Assembly (NCBI RefSeq): GCF_003049505.1
Contig: NZ_PYWN01000104.1
Coordinates: 1 to 39,875 of the forward strand
From: Metasolibacillus meyeri
GTDB lineage: Bacteria > Bacillota > Bacilli > Bacillales_A > Planococcaceae
Direction of reading: 5' to 3'
Length of the DNA stretch: 39,875 nt
The notes beneath the pieces were generated by a model. The model searched no databases and was not told the DNA's origin. It saw nothing but the letters and a program-made list of their open reading frames with translations. The position numbers and the translations under genes were made by a program. The stretch's first letter is position 1. Every line of letters begins with the position of its first letter. Shown here one piece after another: positions 16,035 to 25,037 of this stretch.

Positions 16035-17837
16035 TTAATAAACATCTCGTTGATAGCGCTGCTGTTGCTTTAAATTGCTCACATATTCTGTTGCCTGCTC
16101 AGCTGTTTTAGCGCCTTGCTCTGCAATGATGGCTTGGATGGTTTTATCGACATCTGCCGCCATCGTCTTTTCATCACCACATACGTAAATCACAGCACCT
16201 TGCTCAATCCACTCATATAACTCTTTCGCATGCTCCTGTAAGCGGTGTTGTACGTATATTTTCTCATCGCCATCACGAGAAAATGCCGTTGTTAGCTTCG
16301 TTAAAGCCCCTTCCTTTAGCCAGCCTTGCCAATCTGTTTGATATAAGAAATCCGTTACAAAATGCTGGTCACCAAAAAACAGCCATGATTTGCCTTCTGC
16401 CCCATGTGCCGCACGCTCCTCCACAAATGCGCGGAATGGTGCAATACCTGTGCCAGCACCGATCATAATGATTGGTGTATCGTCATCCTTTGGCAATTTA
16501 AAATTCGGATTGGCATGAATATAAATAGGCAGCTTTTGCCCAACCTCGATGCGTTCTGCAATTTGACCTGAACATACGCCCAATCGGTCGCGTCCATCTG
16601 TCTCATAGCTTACTTTGCCAATCGTTAAATGTGCCTCTTCTTCATTTGCCTCTTGACTGGAAGCAATCGAATATAAACGCGCTGGAATTTTGCGTAATAG
16701 CTCGATAAATTGCTGTGCATTCCAAGAAAACGGCCCAAAGCTTTGTACTACGTCTAACAAATCACGTCCATATACATAGTCTTTCCATTTTTGATCATCC
16801 TGTAAAAGCTCTGCAAGGTCTGGATGAACCGTAAAGCTTTGAATTTTTTGTAGCAACGGCTTTGATAACACTGTAATTTCAAGCTTCTTTTGCAATGCTT
16901 CCGCTAAGGTTAAATCTTGCTCATCCACTTTAACGATTTCAGCCTGTTGGAAGCCAAGTGCCTCGATTAATATGCCAACTAGCTGTTCATCATTTTCAGG
17001 TAGTATGCCAATGCTATCACCCGGTGTATATGTTAAACCTGATCCTTCTAATGAAAGTTCAATATGATGTGTTGCTTTATTAGAGCCACGCCCATTCAAA
17101 TTAATATTTTCAAATACCTCTGCATAGAATGGATTTTTCTTCGAATATTGTGAGCTGCTGACTTCCTTCGTCACCCCACTCGTTTGTGACACAGAAGCTG
17201 ATGCTGTCGTAACTAGCGCATTTTTCACATTTGCAAACCAGCTTGCGGCTAAATCGTCATAATCCAAATCACAATCCACCCGTGGCACAATACGCTGTGC
17301 GCCGAGCTTTGCTAATTGCTCATCAAAATCAGCACCTGTTTTACAGAAAAACTCATAGGAACTATCGCCAAGTGCTAATACAGAAAACTGCACATGCTCT
17401 AGCTTCGGTGCTCGCTTGCTATATAAAAATTCATGGAATTGAATCGCGTTATCTGGCGGTGTTCCCTCACCATGTGTGCTCGTAACAATAAATAAATTTG
17501 TGAGCTTCTTTAGTTGATTTGTTTTAAATGCCGCCATTGATGCAACGGTTACATCTACACCAGCCTCCGTTAGCTCTTTGCCAAGCTTTTCTGCTAAGCT
17601 TTGAGCATTTCCTGTTTGCGAACCGTATAAAATGGTTGCGGATTGCGGCTCTGCAGTAATTATTTTTACCTCTTCTGCTACATCGACAACTGGCGCAGCC
17701 GCTACATTTGTAGTTGATACAACGCTTAAATAGCCTGTTAACCAAATTTTTTGATAGTCATTTAATGTCGGTAATAACGTGTTTAATTGTTTTACTTGCT
17801 CCTCATTAAAAGGGCTGTTCAATACTTGTAAAGTCAA
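16035..17837 (-). CDS. cysJ: Sulfite reductase flavoprotein (alpha) subunit
   Basis: A 600-residue diflavin reductase that passes electrons from NADPH through FAD and FMN to CysI. In order it has a flavodoxin domain (TILYGSQTGNAQSLAEKL, then STHGEGTPPDNA and LGDSSYEFFC), an FAD domain (RLYSIASS) and an NADPH-binding domain (MIGAGTGIAPFRAF, YVCGD, ending in ...YQRDVY as in the family). An ATG at 17858 lacks a ribosome site. The TTG at 17837 has GAGGTGG five bases upstream and yields MTLQVLNSPFNEEQ, which resembles the Bacillus subtilis CysJ start as I remember it. I therefore take the TTG. It lies 28 bp after yezD. Confidence 0.95.
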   Translation of the reverse strand: MTLQVLNSPFNEEQVKQLNTLLPTLNDYQKIWLTGYLSVVSTTNVAAAPVVDVAEEVKIITAEPQSATILYGSQTGNAQSLAEKLGKELTEAGVDVTVASMAAFKTNQLKKLTNLFIVTSTHGEGTPPDNAIQFHEFLYSKRAPKLEHVQFSVLALGDSSYEFFCKTGADFDEQLAKLGAQRIVPRVDCDLDYDDLAASWFANVKNALVTTASASVSQTSGVTKEVSSSQYSKKNPFYAEVFENINLNGRGSNKATHHIELSLEGSGLTYTPGDSIGILPENDEQLVGILIEALGFQQAEIVKVDEQDLTLAEALQKKLEITVLSKPLLQKIQSFTVHPDLAELLQDDQKWKDYVYGRDLLDVVQSFGPFSWNAQQFIELLRKIPARLYSIASSQEANEEEAHLTIGKVSYETDGRDRLGVCSGQIAERIEVGQKLPIYIHANPNFKLPKDDDTPIIMIGAGTGIAPFRAFVEERAAHGAEGKSWLFFGDQHFVTDFLYQTDWQGWLKEGALTKLTTAFSRDGDEKIYVQHRLQEHAKELYEWIEQGAVIYVCGDEKTMAADVDKTIQAIIAEQGAKTAEQATEYVSNLKQQQRYQRDVY

Positions 17838-17865
17838 GTTTTCCACCTCACGAATCATTAGCTAG

Positions 17866-18012
17866 TTACTTTAAACGAATTTTTTCATTTTTTTCAATTT
17901 GAACAACATGCCCATCTTGAATAACGAGTGTAATCGTTCCAAATTTAATTGTTTCTAACATTTCTTTAATGCTTTCAAGCGTCATTTCACTATTGCTCTT
18001 TTGCTTTGTCAT
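17866..18012 (-). CDS. yezD: YezD-like small protein (DUF2292)
   Basis: A 48-residue protein, MTKQKSNSEMTLESIKEM through VVQIEKNEKIRLK, found by direct translation between sirB and cysJ. It has an amphipathic helix (residues 10-23) followed by a strand-rich half (FGTITLVIQDGHVVQIEK), the layout of the DUF2292/YezD family. These small proteins often lie next to sulfur-assimilation genes in Firmicutes; their function is unknown. The ribosome site is a G-run (AGGGGGG) about 7 bases before the ATG. Gaps are 11 bp to sirB and 28 bp to cysJ, so it is part of the operon. Confidence 0.85.
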   Translation of the reverse strand: MTKQKSNSEMTLESIKEMLETIKFGTITLVIQDGHVVQIEKNEKIRLK

Positions 18013-18023
18013 AAATATCCCCC

Positions 18024-18755
18024 CTACTTAATAACCTCCTGCACCCGCTCTATTAATACTTGTCGAACATTGTCGTCATAGCCTAAGCTAGCGCATAAAA
18101 CTACACGTGAACGATCAAACTGTAGTGCCGCTATATCTTTTTCAATCCCTCTACTTAATAAGCCCGAAAATAATAAATAAGGAACAATAAATAATTGCTT
18201 AACGTCCCTTTTTTTAATTGTTTCTAGTGCATCTTGAAAAGCTGGACCTGCTCCATATAAAAAGCATGCATCAACTGAGTGAAACCCGAATTTATTACGT
18301 ACAAATCCGCTAATTTTCTGCATATCTCGCGCAACCGCTGTATCGCTACTACCTCGCCCAATTAATAACACCTCTGCATCATGTGAAATCTCTATTTGCT
18401 GTTCCACAATACGCTTATATATTGTCTCAATCAATTTGTCATGGATACCAAACGGTCGCCCAAGCGTAAATTGCACATGCGGATAAAGCTGCCGCGCTTT
18501 TTCTATTTCTAGCGGAATGTCTTCCTTCGCATGCTGTGCTGTTAATAGCAATAATGGCACAATCGCTATTTGTGTCGCCCCTTGCTCTACACAACGCCCA
18601 ACACCTTGCACAATATCTGGCTCAACTAGCTCTAAAAAAGAAATTTCCTGAATCGTTACAGGTATTTCTTGCTTAATCGATTCAATAAATTGAATCGCCT
18701 CATCTACTCCTTGCTTCACTCTTGTGCCGTGACCGACATATAAGATGGCTTGCAT
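18024..18755 (-). CDS. sirB: Sirohydrochlorin ferrochelatase-like protein (SirB/CbiX family)
   Basis: A 243-residue protein with the CbiX/SirB two-repeat layout. The N-terminal half begins AILYVGHGTRVKQG, where the His is the expected metal ligand; the second half has VLLIGRGSSDTAVARDM and then FIVPYLLFSGLL. It would insert iron into sirohydrochlorin to make siroheme, the CysI cofactor. Its start is 2 bp from the end of sumT, so the two are tightly coupled. In the second repeat the usual HGS becomes RGS, as in single-site SirB enzymes. Cobalt insertion is possible in the family but unlikely in this operon. Confidence 0.9.
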   Translation of the reverse strand: MQAILYVGHGTRVKQGVDEAIQFIESIKQEIPVTIQEISFLELVEPDIVQGVGRCVEQGATQIAIVPLLLLTAQHAKEDIPLEIEKARQLYPHVQFTLGRPFGIHDKLIETIYKRIVEQQIEISHDAEVLLIGRGSSDTAVARDMQKISGFVRNKFGFHSVDACFLYGAGPAFQDALETIKKRDVKQLFIVPYLLFSGLLSRGIEKDIAALQFDRSRVVLCASLGYDDNVRQVLIERVQEVIK

Positions 18756-18757
18756 TT

Positions 18758-19525
18758 TTACACGACGCTTTCCTTCAATTGATTTTGTGCCTCAAACCAT
18801 TGAATTTTTTCTCTTAGTGCAACGACTTCGCCAACAATAATAATGCTCGGGTTCTTCACTTTGCTCTCCAGCGCAATTTCTACAATCGTTTCAAGTGTCC
18901 CCGTTACGGTTTGCTGCTCCTCGAATGTGCCCATATGAACAAGTGCAACAGGCGTTGTAGCAGTGCGACCATATTTTAGTAGCTGTTCGCAAATATATGG
19001 TAAATTGCCTACGCCCATATAAATAGCTAATGTATCTACACCATTCGCAAGGCTTTCCCACTTAATCGAATCGTCTTTCCCTTCCTTCATATGCCCTGTC
19101 ACGATAGCAAAGCTTGAACCGAAGTCACGATGTGTTACAGGAATACCCGCGTAGGCTGGTGCTGCAATACCCGAAGTAATACCGGGAACAATTTCATATG
19201 GAATATGATGTGTCGCCAAGACTTCTGCCTCTTCAGCACCACGTCCAAAGACAAAAGGATCGCCACCCTTTAAACGTGTTACAACTTTTCCTTGGCTTGC
19301 ATACTTCACAAGAGATTGATTAATCTGCTCTTGAATCATGGCATGACGATTTGGTAGCTTCCCACAAAAAATCAGTTGTGCATTCGGCTTTGCATAGCTT
19401 AATAGTTCATGATTAATTAAACGATCATATAAAATAACATCCGCTTCTTTAATACAGCGAAGTCCTTTTACTGTGATAAGCTCCACATCTCCAGGGCCAG
19501 CACCCACAATATAAACTTTACCCAT
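18758..19525 (-). CDS. sumT: Uroporphyrinogen-III C-methyltransferase
   Basis: A 255-residue SAM-dependent methyltransferase with the opening VYIVGAGPGDVELITVKG and the motifs DVILYDRLI, RLKGGDPFVFGRGAEE and VPGITSGIAAPAYAGIPVTHR that define SUMT/CobA. It makes precorrin-2 from uroporphyrinogen III, the first step to siroheme. It is the first gene of the operon, with GGAGGGG seven bases before the ATG. There is no fused dehydrogenase/ferrochelatase domain as in CysG, and no separate precorrin-2 dehydrogenase (SirC/YlnF) gene is in the window. Confidence 0.95.
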   Translation of the reverse strand: MGKVYIVGAGPGDVELITVKGLRCIKEADVILYDRLINHELLSYAKPNAQLIFCGKLPNRHAMIQEQINQSLVKYASQGKVVTRLKGGDPFVFGRGAEEAEVLATHHIPYEIVPGITSGIAAPAYAGIPVTHRDFGSSFAIVTGHMKEGKDDSIKWESLANGVDTLAIYMGVGNLPYICEQLLKYGRTATTPVALVHMGTFEEQQTVTGTLETIVEIALESKVKNPSIIIVGEVVALREKIQWFEAQNQLKESVV

Positions 19526-19679
19526 TCATTTCCCCTCCAATACTTATAGGTAAACTATGTTTTAAAATCGAATAATTCCAATAAGCTTACTTTACTATAT
19601 GATGATAGATTGGTAAAATAACAATTAATAATCGGAGCAATCAGCAAATATAATCGTGTTGAAGAAAGGGGAATGTTAG
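19526..19679. promoter_or_regulatory. Divergent control region between sumT operon and LysR gene
   Basis: This 154-bp A/T-rich gap must hold the promoters of both the siroheme/cysJI operon and the LysR gene. A TATAAT at 19649-19654 is a likely -10 box for the LysR gene. On the - strand TATAAG near 19542 may be the operon -10, with no good -35, as usual for LysR-activated promoters. TAAGCTTA near 19580 is a small dyad that could be part of a regulator site. Confidence 0.45.
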
Positions 19680-20561
19680 ATGAATATTGAGGAGCTTCAT
19701 ACGTTTATTAAACTATGTGAAATTAAAAATTTTACGAAAACTGCTGATGCACTATGTATGTCACAGCCTACAGTAAGTCTACATATTAAAAACTTAGAAA
19801 GGGAATTTCAAACGCAGCTTTTCCAGCGCTCACCTAAGCTACTTTGCATTACGCCTACTGGAGAAATATTGTTAGAGCGCGCAAAGCAAATGATTCAGCT
19901 ATATGAGCAAACAAGTCAGGAAATGTTGGATTATCACCATACGGTACAAGGGCACCTAAAAATTGGTGCAAGCTTTACTATTGGTGAGTATATTCTTCCG
20001 CCATTACTTGTTCAATTAAAGGCAAAATATCCTGAGCTTTCCTTTCAAATTATTATCGGCAATACAGAGGAAATCGTTCAATATGCTAAGCTTTTTCAAG
20101 TCGATATCGGATTAGTTGAAGGTAAAACAAATGAAAAAGAAATAATCGTTGAGCCGTTTAAAGATGATGAATTAGTAATCGTTTCCTCTGTCCATCATCC
20201 ACTAGCTGCTAAAAAATCAGTAACAATCGCTGATCTTCAAAACGAAGATTGGATTATGCGTGAAATTGGCTCTGGTACAGGTGAATATTTAAAGCATTTT
20301 TTACAAGCAAATGAGCTAAAAGTAAAAACATTGCTATCCATTAGTAGCATACAAGGCATAAAGGAAACGGTTATCAACAATTTAGGTCTTTCCTTACTAT
20401 CAAGAAGCGTCATTGAACGTGACCTAAAAATGGGCGAAATCCATGTAGTACAGCTTGAAGCGCCCCCGCTTTTACGGACATTATCATATATTTACACGCC
20501 GTCCATGAAAGAAAAAGGAAATGTCAAAATATTTATAGATGCACTGCGTCAACTATTTTAA
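19680..20561 (+). CDS. cysL: LysR-family regulator, CysL-like
   Basis: A 293-residue LysR-type regulator. The N-terminal winged helix-turn-helix is residues 1-60 (FTKTADALCMSQPTVSLHIKNLEREF), and the rest is a periplasmic-binding-like effector domain (HLKIGASFTIGEYILPPLL, DIGLVEG). It is transcribed away from the sumT-sirB-yezD-cysJI operon, the classic arrangement for a LysR activator of its neighbour. In Bacillus subtilis CysL activates cysJI, so the same role is inferred here from context. AAAGGGG lies eight bases before the ATG. CysQ follows 17 bp downstream in the same direction. Confidence 0.8.
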   Translation: MNIEELHTFIKLCEIKNFTKTADALCMSQPTVSLHIKNLEREFQTQLFQRSPKLLCITPTGEILLERAKQMIQLYEQTSQEMLDYHHTVQGHLKIGASFTIGEYILPPLLVQLKAKYPELSFQIIIGNTEEIVQYAKLFQVDIGLVEGKTNEKEIIVEPFKDDELVIVSSVHHPLAAKKSVTIADLQNEDWIMREIGSGTGEYLKHFLQANELKVKTLLSISSIQGIKETVINNLGLSLLSRSVIERDLKMGEIHVVQLEAPPLLRTLSYIYTPSMKEKGNVKIFIDALRQLF

Positions 20562-20578
20562 GAAACGGAGCCTATCTA

Positions 20579-21403
20579 ATGAAAAATATTATACAAATTT
20601 TAGAGCCAATTCATATCGCATTCAAAGCAGGTCAGGAAATTTTAAATGTATATAATTCCGAAACCGTTCGTGTCGAGCTAAAGCATGATGAATCGCCTTT
20701 AACAATCGCAGACAAAAAGGCACATCATGTAATATATACACAACTAGTCAACAACTATCCTCATATTCCCGTCATTAGCGAGGAGGGGGAGTTACTAGAT
20801 TATGCAGAGCGTAGCAAATGGAATGCTGTATGGCTAGTCGATCCTCTTGATGGTACAAAGGAGTTTATTAAACGCAATGGCGAATTTACGGTCAATATTG
20901 GACTTATTGAAAATGGAACTCCCGTGCTTGGCGTTATTTATTGTCCTGTCTTAGATACTATGTACTTCGCCTCTAGCGAAATCGGCTCGTATAAATTAAC
21001 CAATTGCACAGAAAATCTTCAAAAGATTGCTAGCGAAAATACACTGCTGACAATTGCTCGAAAATTGCCATTTGAAACAACTAGAGAGTCGTTTGCTATT
21101 GCGGTAAGTCGTTCACATTTCTCCGGTGAGACAGAAGCATATATTCAAAAAATGCGAGTTCAACATCCACATGTAGAGCTCATTACATCTGGTAGTTCCA
21201 TTAAAATGTGCCTCGTAGCGGAAGGAAAAGTCAATGTCTACCCGCGTCTAAGCTACTCAATGGAATGGGATACCGCAGCTGGTGAAGCAATTGTTAAATA
21301 TAGTGGTGGTCAAGTACTAGATGCCTCAACAAATGAGCCGATGCTCTATAATAAAAAGCACTTAAAAAATCCATTTCACATTGTGACAAGAGGAGATGTC
21401 TGA
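20579..21403 (+). CDS. cysQ: 3'(2'),5'-bisphosphate nucleotidase CysQ (inositol monophosphatase family)
   Basis: A 274-residue metal-dependent phosphatase of the IMPase family. The metal and substrate motifs are SEEG (67-70), VDPLDGTKEF (Asp88 and Asp91) and near the C-terminus MEWDTAAGEAIV. The KEF after DGT is typical of CysQ rather than of inositol phosphatases. It removes the 3'-phosphate from PAP, the inhibitory by-product of PAPS reduction, and can also hydrolyse PAPS. The gene shares a transcript with the LysR regulator (17-bp gap, ACGGAG ribosome site) and is convergent with cysNC. Its presence suggests that PAPS is made and used in this organism. Confidence 0.9.
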   Translation: MKNIIQILEPIHIAFKAGQEILNVYNSETVRVELKHDESPLTIADKKAHHVIYTQLVNNYPHIPVISEEGELLDYAERSKWNAVWLVDPLDGTKEFIKRNGEFTVNIGLIENGTPVLGVIYCPVLDTMYFASSEIGSYKLTNCTENLQKIASENTLLTIARKLPFETTRESFAIAVSRSHFSGETEAYIQKMRVQHPHVELITSGSSIKMCLVAEGKVNVYPRLSYSMEWDTAAGEAIVKYSGGQVLDASTNEPMLYNKKHLKNPFHIVTRGDV

Positions 21404-21428
21404 AAAGTGGTCTAACGCACCACTTTTC
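21402..21428. terminator. Hairpin overlapping the cysQ stop codon
   Basis: GAAAAGTGGT (21402-21411) and ACCACTTTTC (21419-21428) form a 10-bp stem that begins inside the TGA stop codon. T-runs are short on both sides, so it is a weak or bidirectional terminator between the convergent cysQ and cysNC genes. Confidence 0.55.
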
Positions 21429-21455
21429 AATTCCTCCTACCAACAAATTGGTTGC

Positions 21456-21560
21456 GTGCGAATTGCAGTCTTTCATGTGCGAAAAGTATGCTTTACCGTG
21501 CGCTTTTAAACCTTTTGCGTGCGAAATATCCTTGCTTATGTGCGAATCATGACTTTCAAC
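21456..21560 (+). repeat. Five-unit degenerate 21-bp repeat array (family core GTGCGAA)
   Basis: The core GTGCGAA starts at 21456, 21477, 21519 and 21540, and GTGCGCT at 21498, so five units have an exact 21-bp step. The remaining 14 bases per unit are variable apart from a frequent CTTT about 12 bases in. The array fills the space between the cysQ hairpin and cysNC, and its last base touches the cysNC stop codon. It is not a CRISPR: units are too short and there is no repeat/spacer distinction. The function is unknown. Confidence 0.85.
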
Positions 21561-23390
21561 CTATCCCACTAATGCCTTCAATACTTCCTTCACAATATAA
21601 TCGGTTGCTTCCTCTAAAGAAATATTACTTGTGTCAATTTTAATTTGAGGGTCTTTTGGCTCCTCATACGGACTTGAAATACCTGTGAAATCAGCAATTT
21701 CCTGTGCACGTGCTTTCTGGTAAAGTCCTTTGACATCGCGCTTTTCACATACATCAAGAGGCGTGCTAATATATATTTCGATATAGGATTGCCCTACGAT
21801 TTGTTGCGCCTTTCGACGGTCCTGCTCAAAAGGTGAAATAAACGACGTTAATGTAATTAATCCCGCATCGTTCATCAGCTTCGCCACTTCAGCAATGCGA
21901 CGAATATTTTCAATACGTCCATTCTCATCAAAGCCCAAATCTTGATTCAATCCTAGTCGTACATTATCGCCATCAAGCAGCATCGTATGGTAGCCAAGTG
22001 ATACAAGGCGCTTTTCCACTTCATTTGCCAACGTCGATTTGCCTGAACCAGAAAGTCCTGTGAACCATAATGTTAAAGGTTTCTGCCCTTTTTGCTCAGC
22101 ACGCACCTCGCGTGTTACATCTGTTTGCTGCCAAAAAACATTTTTCTCCTCTACAACAGCCTCTTGAATAACACCACATGCCGCAGTCATATTCGTAATA
22201 CGATCAATTAAAATAAAATTCCCTAATGCTTCATTGCGCTCGAATGAATCAAAAACAACTTTCTCAGATAGTGCTATAGTACAAGTTGCTAGCTCATTTT
22301 TAGTAATTTGATTCGCCTGTAAATGCTGTCCTGTATTAATATCTACTTTATGTTGAATTCTCACTATTGTGCTAGGAATAATTTTTGTTCCGACTTTAAT
22401 TAAATAATTTGCTCCTACCTCAAGCTCTGTATCGTCCATCCATAAGATTTGAGCTGTCAACAGATCTGCTACTGCAATTTGTTGATCCGTTGTTAATACA
22501 CAACCGCGCGAAACATCTACTTCTCGGTGTAATTGAATTGTCACAGGCTGCCCAGCACCCGCTGATTGTACTTCACGGTCTGTGACTAAAATACTTTTAA
22601 CCTTTGCTTTTTCGTTACTCGGCAATGTCGTTATTTCATCGCCAACAGCAATTTTTCCTGCCGCAATTTGCCCTTGAAAGCCTCGAAATGTATGATTTGG
22701 TCTACTTACACGCTGAACAGGCATTAAGAAGAAACCTTGCTCCTGCTCTTGATGAATGTCTACTGTCTCTAAATAAGGCAACAATGCTAAGCCATCATAC
22801 CACGGTGTATTTATGGATTTCTTCGTAATATTATCGCCATTCGTTGCGGAAACAGGAATTGCTTGCACACTTTCAAGGCGAAACTCCTCAATTAACTGTA
22901 AAAAATCATTTTTAATTTTCGTAAAGCGAACCTCGTTAAAATTAACTAAATCCATTTTATTTACAGCTAGCACTAGATTTTTCACACCCATTAGTGCACA
23001 AATACGTGCATGACGCTTCGTTTGCGTAATAACCCCTTTTGTCGCATCGACTAAAATAATAGCGAGGTCAGCAAATGAAGCACCTACAGCCATATTGCGT
23101 GTATATTCCTCATGTCCTGGCGTATCTGCCACAATAAATGAACGATGCGCTGTCGTAAAATAACGATAGGCTACATCGATTGTAATTCCTTGCTCTCGCT
23201 CAGCTAATAACCCATCTAAAAGAAGTGAATAATCAATTTCCCCACCGCGGCTTCCTAGCTTACTATCTAGCTCTAATGCCTTCTCTTGATCAGCAAATAA
23301 TAGCTTTGCATCATACAGCATATGACCAATTAATGTCGATTTGCCATCATCAACACTGCCGCACGTAATGAACTTCAATAAACTTTTCAT
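21561..23390 (-). CDS. cysNC: Bifunctional sulfate adenylyltransferase subunit 1 / APS kinase (CysNC)
   Basis: A 609-residue fusion. Residues 1 to about 425 are CysN, an EF-Tu-like GTPase with GSVDDGKST (11-19), the switch region ADTPGHEEYTRNM and NKMDL, which powers ATP sulfurylase. Residues 440-609 are CysC, APS kinase, with P-loop GLSGSGKST (445-453), the DGDNVRLGLNQDLGF region and the SPYEEP segment. The CysN part makes APS with CysD and the CysC part phosphorylates it to PAPS. The start codon abuts the cysD stop. It is the last gene of the sulfate operon, and a 21-bp repeat array begins directly at its stop codon. Such CysNC fusions are common in proteobacteria and less typical of Bacillus, where Sat-type sulfurylase is usual. 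Confidence 0.96.
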   Translation of the reverse strand: MKSLLKFITCGSVDDGKSTLIGHMLYDAKLLFADQEKALELDSKLGSRGGEIDYSLLLDGLLAEREQGITIDVAYRYFTTAHRSFIVADTPGHEEYTRNMAVGASFADLAIILVDATKGVITQTKRHARICALMGVKNLVLAVNKMDLVNFNEVRFTKIKNDFLQLIEEFRLESVQAIPVSATNGDNITKKSINTPWYDGLALLPYLETVDIHQEQEQGFFLMPVQRVSRPNHTFRGFQGQIAAGKIAVGDEITTLPSNEKAKVKSILVTDREVQSAGAGQPVTIQLHREVDVSRGCVLTTDQQIAVADLLTAQILWMDDTELEVGANYLIKVGTKIIPSTIVRIQHKVDINTGQHLQANQITKNELATCTIALSEKVVFDSFERNEALGNFILIDRITNMTAACGVIQEAVVEEKNVFWQQTDVTREVRAEQKGQKPLTLWFTGLSGSGKSTLANEVEKRLVSLGYHTMLLDGDNVRLGLNQDLGFDENGRIENIRRIAEVAKLMNDAGLITLTSFISPFEQDRRKAQQIVGQSYIEIYISTPLDVCEKRDVKGLYQKARAQEIADFTGISSPYEEPKDPQIKIDTSNISLEEATDYIVKEVLKALVG

Positions 23391-24290
23391 TTAGAAATAC
23401 CCCTCTCGCTTACGTCTTTCCATGCTGCCAACAGCTTCTTGGTCAATTACGCGTGTTGTACGCTCAGATGTCACCGCACCTAATGTTTCCTCAATAATCT
23501 GATCCAATGTCACCGCGTTGGATTCGACACCACCTGTCAACGGATAACAGCCTAATGTACGGAAGCGAACCTTTTTCAGTAATACTTCCTCCTCTGGCTG
23601 TAAACGCATGCGCTCATCATCAACCATGACATAATTCCCCTCACGATAAACGACGGGTCTTTCCTTCGCAAAATACAGCGGCACAATATCGATATTTTCT
23701 CGGCGAATATATTGCCAAATATCCTTTTCTGTCCAATTTGAAATTGGAAAAACACGGATGCTTTCGCCTTTATGAATTTTTGTATTAAATTGCTTCCACA
23801 TTTCAGGACGTTGATTTTTAGGGTCCCATGCATGGTTTTTATTACGGAATGAGAAAATACGCTCCTTTGCACGTGATTTTTCCTCATCGCGTCTGCCACC
23901 ACCAAATGCAGCCGTGAAGCCATATTTATTTAAACCATCCTTTAATGCCTGTGTTTTCATAATATCTGTGTAAGCTGAACCGTGATCGAATGGGTTAATG
24001 TTTTGCGCAAGCCCTTCCTCATTTGCATGCACAATCATTTCAATGCCTAACTCTTTCGCACGACGGTCGCGAAACTCAATCATTTCTTTAAATTTCCACG
24101 TTGTATCAATATGCATAAATGGGAATGGTGGCTTTTCAGGATAGAAAGCTTTCATTGCTAAATGCAACATAACAGAGCTATCCTTCCCAATCGAATACAG
24201 CATCACTGGGTTTTCACATTCTGCCGCCACTTCTCTAATAATATAAATTGCTTCTGCCTCAAGCTGATCGAGGTGCGTAAGTTCTGTCAT
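23391..24290 (-). CDS. cysD: Sulfate adenylyltransferase subunit 2
   Basis: A 299-residue PP-loop ATP pyrophosphatase with [11 protein letters not shown] (32-42), [22 protein letters not shown] and [14 protein letters not shown], all diagnostic of CysD. It is the catalytic subunit that adenylates sulfate to APS, driven by GTP hydrolysis in CysN. Length matches the family, and the C-terminus ERRKREGYF is conserved. Its stop codon is immediately followed by the cysNC start codon, so the two subunits are coupled. It lies 31 bp downstream of cysH. Confidence 0.97.
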   Translation of the reverse strand: MTELTHLDQLEAEAIYIIREVAAECENPVMLYSIGKDSSVMLHLAMKAFYPEKPPFPFMHIDTTWKFKEMIEFRDRRAKELGIEMIVHANEEGLAQNINPFDHGSAYTDIMKTQALKDGLNKYGFTAAFGGGRRDEEKSRAKERIFSFRNKNHAWDPKNQRPEMWKQFNTKIHKGESIRVFPISNWTEKDIWQYIRRENIDIVPLYFAKERPVVYREGNYVMVDDERMRLQPEEEVLLKKVRFRTLGCYPLTGGVESNAVTLDQIIEETLGAVTSERTTRVIDQEAVGSMERRKREGYF

Positions 24291-24321
24291 TTGCGATTCT
24301 CCTTTGCATTATCATCCAATA

Positions 24322-25026
24322 TCATTGCGTATGAAGCCCACATTCTGTTTTCCCTTGCCCTTGCCATCTACCTGAGCGCAAATCCTCCAATGTAAAGGCT
24401 GGCTTTGTACAATGTGAGCAGCCGATACTTGGATAGCCTTGGTCGTGCAGCACATTATACGTAAGCTCATGCTTTGATACATAACGCCAGACATCTTTCC
24501 ATGTCCAATGAATGAGCGGGCAAATTTTGATCGATTTAAATCGATTATCTTGATTGATAAACTCTATATTTTTACGCGTTTCGGATTGTTCACGGCGTAG
24601 ACCAGAAATCCACGCTTTTGCTCCTGACAATACTTCATTTAACGGCTCTAATTTACGGATATTACAGCATTGATTTGGCTTTGTTTCCCATAATTTATCA
24701 CCAAACTGCTGTGCTTGCTGCTCCAATGTTAATGCTGGCTTTTTTAGTACGATATTAAGCGTTGGATATTTCTCACGTACACGCTCAATCGTTTCATACG
24801 TTTCTTTAAAATGTACATCTGTATCTAAAAAGACAATTTGTGCGTCTGGCTGTACCTTGGCAATTAAATCAATCAAAACAATCCCCTCAATGCCAAAGCT
24901 ACATGCATAGACAACATCTTTGCCGTATTGCTGATAGCTCCATTTAATGACTTCTAAAGCCCCTTTATATTGTTCATCAATTTCGAACGGCATTTCGGGA
25001 TTTTCCCACGTATCATACGTTAACAA
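24322..25026 (-). CDS. cysH: Phosphoadenylyl-/adenylylsulfate reductase
   Basis: A 234-residue PAPS-reductase-family enzyme that reduces activated sulfate to sulfite with thioredoxin. Cys120-Cys121 and Cys203/Cys206 (QCCNIRK and GCSHC) are the [4Fe-4S] ligands of the APS-reductase type, and Cys229 in TECGLH is the catalytic cysteine. The iron-sulfur form can use APS directly, and the Bacillus subtilis enzyme is known to accept both APS and PAPS. The start is TTG with GGGGGGAG four bases upstream, and it opens MLTYDTWE like the Bacillus protein as I recall it. It lies 11 bp after cysA in the same operon. Confidence 0.95.
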   Translation of the reverse strand: MLTYDTWENPEMPFEIDEQYKGALEVIKWSYQQYGKDVVYACSFGIEGIVLIDLIAKVQPDAQIVFLDTDVHFKETYETIERVREKYPTLNIVLKKPALTLEQQAQQFGDKLWETKPNQCCNIRKLEPLNEVLSGAKAWISGLRREQSETRKNIEFINQDNRFKSIKICPLIHWTWKDVWRYVSKHELTYNVLHDQGYPSIGCSHCTKPAFTLEDLRSGRWQGQGKTECGLHTQ

Positions 25027-25037
25027 GGCGCTCCCCC

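Noticed and set aside
21456-21560. Possible CRISPR array
   Set aside because: Units are 21 bp in total with only about 7 conserved bases, there are no distinct spacers of constant length between full repeats, and no cas genes are in the window.
23576-23923. 115-codon open frame within cysD
   Set aside because: It is an alternative-frame shadow of cysD, whose PP-loop and family motifs are intact.
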